Positions 60,840 to 64,000 of a DNA stretch of 64,000 nucleotides are shown in pieces. The notes beneath the pieces were generated by a model. That model did no database searches. It was given only the letters and a program-made list of their open reading frames with translations, and was not told where the DNA came from. A program made the position numbers and the translations under genes. Source of the stretch: Pontibacter deserti (lineage in GTDB: Bacteria; Bacteroidota; Bacteroidia; Cytophagales; Hymenobacteraceae); the NCBI RefSeq assembly GCF_023630255.1, contig NZ_JALPRS010000001.1, positions 1,426,001-1,490,000 of the forward strand, in the 5' to 3' direction. How positions within the stretch are numbered: the stretch's first letter is position 1; each line of letters opens with the position of its first letter.

Positions 60840-62675
60840 ATGGAACCAGAAAATAAGGATATTGTGACGAAGATGGAGCCGAAACGGCTGTTTGATTGTC
60901 TAACGTACCAACTACAAAACTTCCCGCTTGAGGACATGTTTGCCGCCAAAGAAAATGGCGAGTGGCGTAAGTATAGCACTCCGGAAGTACAGCATAAAGT
61001 AAATCAGTTGAGCGCCGGCTTGCTCGCAGCAGGCATTACCCGCGGCGACGGTACCATCGAAGGTCGTGATAAGATCGCAATCATTAGCCAGAACTGCCCG
61101 GAATGGATGTTCGTGGACATGGCCATTCAACAAATCGGGGCAGTTTCAGTACCGGTTTACCCAAACATAAACGACAATGAGCTACAATTTATACTTCAGG
61201 ATGCTGGTATAAAAATGGCCTTTGTGGGTGACAAATTACTTCATAAGAAAATGGAGCGCATCCAGGCTAACCTTTCTGGTTTTGATACCATCTATTCATT
61301 TAAGCCGGTGGAGTTTGTGCCCCACTGGTCTGAACTGCTGGCAGATGTAACGGAAGACGTTCTGGCACAACTCGAACATTATCGCGAACAGGTACTAGAA
61401 ACTGACCTGGCTACCATACTTTATACTTCCGGCACTACCGGAATTCCTAAGGGAGTGATGCTTTCCCACCATAACATGATCAGCAATGTTTTTGGCAGTG
61501 CCAGGATCATTCAGGAAATAGGTGTACATGGAAAAAGAGCGCTCAGCTTTCTGCCTTTGAACCACGCCTTCGAACGTATGGCAACCTACTGCCTTATCTA
61601 CTCCGGCACTTCTATATACTATGCCAAGGGCATGGATAAGATTTCGGCAAACCTGCGTGAAGTTAAGCCCACCCTATTCACCACCGTACCACGACTGCTG
61701 GAGAAAGTATATGAAGGCATTGTAGCTAAAGGAAAGGAACTAAAGGGCCTGAAACGAACGCTGTTTTTCTGGGCGCTGAAACTGGCCGAACAGTTTGAAA
61801 TAAACAAGCCACTGCCCCTATCGTACAGACTGCAACTAGCTTTGGCAGATAGACTGATCTTTAGTAAATGGCGTGAAGCGATGGGTGGTGAACTGAAAGC
61901 CATTATTACCGGAGCCGCTGCCTGCCAGATACGCTTATTAAAAGTATTTACCGCCGCCGGCATTGTGATACAGGAAGGTTATGGCCTTACCGAAACATCT
62001 CCAATCATCAGCGGAAACCGTTACAACGAAGCAGGCCGAATGTTTGGCACTGTAGGTCCGCTGCTGGACGGTGTGGAAGTGAAAATTGCCGAAGATGGTG
62101 AAATACTTGCCAAAGGCCCGAATGTGATGATGGGTTACTACAAGCGCCCTGACCTGACTGCTGAAGTGATGGACGGCGAGTGGCTGCGCACAGGTGATAT
62201 TGGAACTATGGTAGATGGTAAGTTCCTGAAAATAACAGACCGTAAGAAAGAACTCTTCAAGACCAGCGGTGGCAAGTATGTGGCACCACAACCCATCGAA
62301 AACAAACTGGTGGAAAGCGACTGGATTGAGCAGATCATGGTAGTTGGCGAACAGCAAAAGTTTGTAGGTGCGCTTGTTGTGCCCGCCTTCCAGACACTGA
62401 AACAATGGTATACCCAACAGGGCAAGCCCTACCCCGGCGACCAGGCAGTAACAAACGACAAACAGATTAAAGCCCTTATCCGGGATGCCATCAATAACTA
62501 TAACAAACAGTTTAACCCTGTAGAACAGGTAAAAAAGTTTGTGCTGATGCCAAACCAGTGGACGATTGAGAACGGCGAACTAACTCCTACGCTTAAGCTG
62601 AAGCGCCGGGTAATTGTTAAAAAGTATGAGGATATGATCGGATCTATGTATGCTAACACCAATCTGGCATCTTAG
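60840..62675 (+). CDS. Long-chain acyl-CoA synthetase (AMP-binding enzyme)
   Basis: Activates fatty acids to acyl-CoA via acyl-AMP. 611 residues from the ATG at 60840 (MEPENKDIVTKMEPKRLFD), with AGAGGTG upstream; a GTG at 60810 with GGAGG is a possible longer start. The ANL-superfamily motifs are present: YTSGTTGIPKGVMLSHHN (phosphate loop), FTTVPRLLEKVYEG, EGYGLTETSPII, GEWLRTGDIG and KITDRKKELFKTSGGKYVAP. The long N-terminal part with VYPNINDNELQFILQDAG is that of the FadD15/long-chain subgroup. It is cytoplasmic or membrane-peripheral. No beta-oxidation gene is adjacent. Confidence 0.92.
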   Translation: MEPENKDIVTKMEPKRLFDCLTYQLQNFPLEDMFAAKENGEWRKYSTPEVQHKVNQLSAGLLAAGITRGDGTIEGRDKIAIISQNCPEWMFVDMAIQQIGAVSVPVYPNINDNELQFILQDAGIKMAFVGDKLLHKKMERIQANLSGFDTIYSFKPVEFVPHWSELLADVTEDVLAQLEHYREQVLETDLATILYTSGTTGIPKGVMLSHHNMISNVFGSARIIQEIGVHGKRALSFLPLNHAFERMATYCLIYSGTSIYYAKGMDKISANLREVKPTLFTTVPRLLEKVYEGIVAKGKELKGLKRTLFFWALKLAEQFEINKPLPLSYRLQLALADRLIFSKWREAMGGELKAIITGAAACQIRLLKVFTAAGIVIQEGYGLTETSPIISGNRYNEAGRMFGTVGPLLDGVEVKIAEDGEILAKGPNVMMGYYKRPDLTAEVMDGEWLRTGDIGTMVDGKFLKITDRKKELFKTSGGKYVAPQPIENKLVESDWIEQIMVVGEQQKFVGALVVPAFQTLKQWYTQQGKPYPGDQAVTNDKQIKALIRDAINNYNKQFNPVEQVKKFVLMPNQWTIENGELTPTLKLKRRVIVKKYEDMIGSMYANTNLAS

Positions 62676-62730
62676 CTTTATAACCCCCTGCAAGTCAGAT
62701 CTTATCTATACTTGTTTTGGTACTAATGCT

Positions 62731-63504
62731 TTAATCTGTCAGCTCTATCCAGACGGGGGCATGATCGCTCGTTTTTTCCCAGGCTCTTACTTCCCTGTCT
62801 ACCCCGGCTGCTGTAAGCCGGTTAACAAGTGGTGGGCTAAGCAATACATGATCGATTCTTAGACCAGCGTTGCGCCCAAAGGCGTTGCGGAAGTAGTCCC
62901 AGAAAGTATAGATTTGCTCATTAGGATAAATTTTACGTAATGCGTCCGTCCACCCTTGTTCCAGTAGCTTTTGGTAAACAGCACGGGTCTCTTGTCTGAA
63001 TAAGGCATCATCAAGCCAACGTTCTGGCCTGTATACATCCCGTTCAGTTGGTATCACATTAAAGTCACCGAGCAATATTACAGGCTTGTCAGTTGCCAGT
63101 AGTTCAGACGCATGAGTAGCTAACCTTTCAAACCAGTGTAATTTGTAATCAAACTTCGGACCGGGAGCAGGATTTCCGTTTGGCAAGTATAAGCAGCCAA
63201 CAATGATATCCTTTACTGCAGCTTCAATATACCTGCTCTGCATATCATCCGGATCGCCTGGCAATGCATGACGTATTTCTACCGGCTCCAAACTGTGGGT
63301 AAGTATAGCAACACCATTCCAGCTCTTCTGCCCGTGCCAGATAGCGTTATAACCAGCTTCCTGAATAACTTGTATCGGAAATTTTTCCTGAGGTGCCTTC
63401 AGCTCCTGCAAGCATACCACATCCGGCTTTTTTTCTTGTAACCACCGGAGTAAGACAGGTAGCCGAGCATTTATACCATTCACATTATAGGTCGCTATTC
63501 TCAT
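62731..63504 (-). CDS. xth: Exodeoxyribonuclease III
   Basis: 257 residues of the exonuclease-endonuclease-phosphatase family, an apurinic/apyrimidinic endonuclease and 3'-5' exonuclease in base-excision repair. MRIATYNVNGINARLPVLLRWL, VVCLQELKAP (metal-binding Glu), GCLYLPNGNPAPG, VILLGDFNVIPTERDVY, FWDYFRNAFGRNAGLRIDHVLLS and the C-terminal KTSDHAPVWIEL (catalytic Asp-His) are all present, the normal length and order. It is convergent with the acyl-CoA synthetase gene across 55 bases. Confidence 0.94.
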   Translation of the reverse strand: MRIATYNVNGINARLPVLLRWLQEKKPDVVCLQELKAPQEKFPIQVIQEAGYNAIWHGQKSWNGVAILTHSLEPVEIRHALPGDPDDMQSRYIEAAVKDIIVGCLYLPNGNPAPGPKFDYKLHWFERLATHASELLATDKPVILLGDFNVIPTERDVYRPERWLDDALFRQETRAVYQKLLEQGWTDALRKIYPNEQIYTFWDYFRNAFGRNAGLRIDHVLLSPPLVNRLTAAGVDREVRAWEKTSDHAPVWIELTD

Positions 63505-63796
63505 AGTTGTCAGCAGTTGTCTTATATTACTAAAGGGGCTTATATGTATGCAGCGCTTAACAACATCAGTTAGTGCTATAAATTAAGAAATCATCTCTTT
63601 CAGGCTTGTTGTTTGCTAACGCTGTACAGGTATCAGGGTGCACCTTATATGAAAGTAGTAGAAAGAACTGTTACCTGTGATACAGACTGTGCTGGCTATA
63701 CTTGAAAATCAATTACCTGTAGTAAACAAAAACTCATTTTTTTCAAAACCTGATTTTTCTGTTAGAAAAGAGACTGATTATAATAGTACAACTAAC

Positions 63797-64000
63797 TTAA
63801 ATAACTAACCTCACTCCACCTAGTTCCTGCAAACCATAGGGGAACCGATCACCGGGCGAGCCAATGAACATAAAATTCTTTGGTATGCCCCACTTTTCTG
63901 ACAGTTGCTGAATAAGGTCCGGACCGAAATGCCCCCTGATGATGACAAAATCTACTACTAGTTCGGGATAGGCCAGATCCAACACTTCTACTTCATGCAT
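63797..64000 (-). CDS. C-terminal part of an unidentified protein (continues beyond window)
   Basis: 67 codons open to the window edge, ending with GGVRLVI. The sequence MHEVEVLDLAYPELVVDFVI, then GHFGPDLIQQLSEKWGIPKNF and FIGSPGDRFPYGLQELGGVRL, is protein-like. The initial Met may be internal, since the frame reaches base 64000. I do not recognise the family. It lies about 290 bases from the xth start. Confidence 0.5.
   Translation of the reverse strand: MHEVEVLDLAYPELVVDFVIIRGHFGPDLIQQLSEKWGIPKNFMFIGSPGDRFPYGLQELGGVRLVI

Noticed and set aside
1-64000. CRISPR array, prophage or insertion sequence
   Set aside because: No regularly spaced short repeats, no cas, capsid, terminase or transposase sequences were seen on either strand.

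Overview
The window looks like chromosomal DNA of a Bacteroidota bacterium of the order Cytophagales, most likely Pontibacter or a close relative in Hymenobacteraceae. The reasons are promoters of the TAnnTTTG type with a TTTG upstream element, a type IX secretion C-terminal sorting domain, a DUF2027-Smr protein, a CusA-TolC fusion pump, and many short lipoproteins and outer-membrane barrels. The genus is inference; I ran no search. Intergenic DNA is AT-rich. A short palindrome, AACTATAGTT, and the related heptamer AAGTATA recur throughout, inside genes as well as between them.

Layout. 1-8.3 kb is housekeeping: the start of etfB (cut by the window edge), a TPR protein, a monooxygenase-like protein, pyruvate carboxylase, a DUF2279 protein, a DUF2027-Smr protein and the RNase P RNA. 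8.5-13.1 kb holds exported proteins: a metallo-beta-lactamase-fold lipoprotein, an NTF2-like lipoprotein, a glycine-zipper protein, a tyrosine/glycine-rich lipoprotein and a MetA-type barrel. 13.2-31.7 kb is an envelope and metabolism locus. A GH63 glucosidase and a large Arg/Asp-rich exported protein lie on the minus strand. A plus-strand series follows: porin, exported glutaminase, second porin, exported amidohydrolase, two DUF4239 membrane paralogues, a BASS-type transporter, a GH13 enzyme and a PagL-like lipid A deacylase. The first five of these are tightly spaced and probably form an operon.

31.9-34.5 kb contains an HNH-like protein that lacks the usual histidine, a SIMPL-domain protein and two small unknown proteins. 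A tRNA-Glu gene at 34667-34738 then opens an accessory region that runs to about 46.8 kb. This region carries four related repeat elements (near 39.5, 41.1, 44.6 and 46.7 kb). Each combines a terminator-like hairpin with sequence resembling the 3' end of that tRNA, and the first contains an exact 11-base copy of it. Between them lie a T9SS-secreted NHL-repeat protein, decayed genes, an alpha/beta hydrolase, an OmpA protein, an exported protein that has lost its ATG, and an AraC regulator next to an MBL hydrolase. I read this as repeated integration or excision at tRNA-Glu. No integrase is visible, so this is inference.

47.2-54.9 kb has a small membrane protein, a heavily decayed PAS-histidine kinase, and a two-gene metal efflux operon (inner-membrane pump fused to a TolC-like domain, plus a lipoprotein adaptor). 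55.2-64 kb has cyanophycinase, a pseudouridine synthase, a cytochrome c, a barrel protein, a half-size EamA transporter, a DUF4136 lipoprotein, an acyl-CoA synthetase, exonuclease III and the end of one unidentified gene. No CRISPR array, transposase or phage structural gene was seen.
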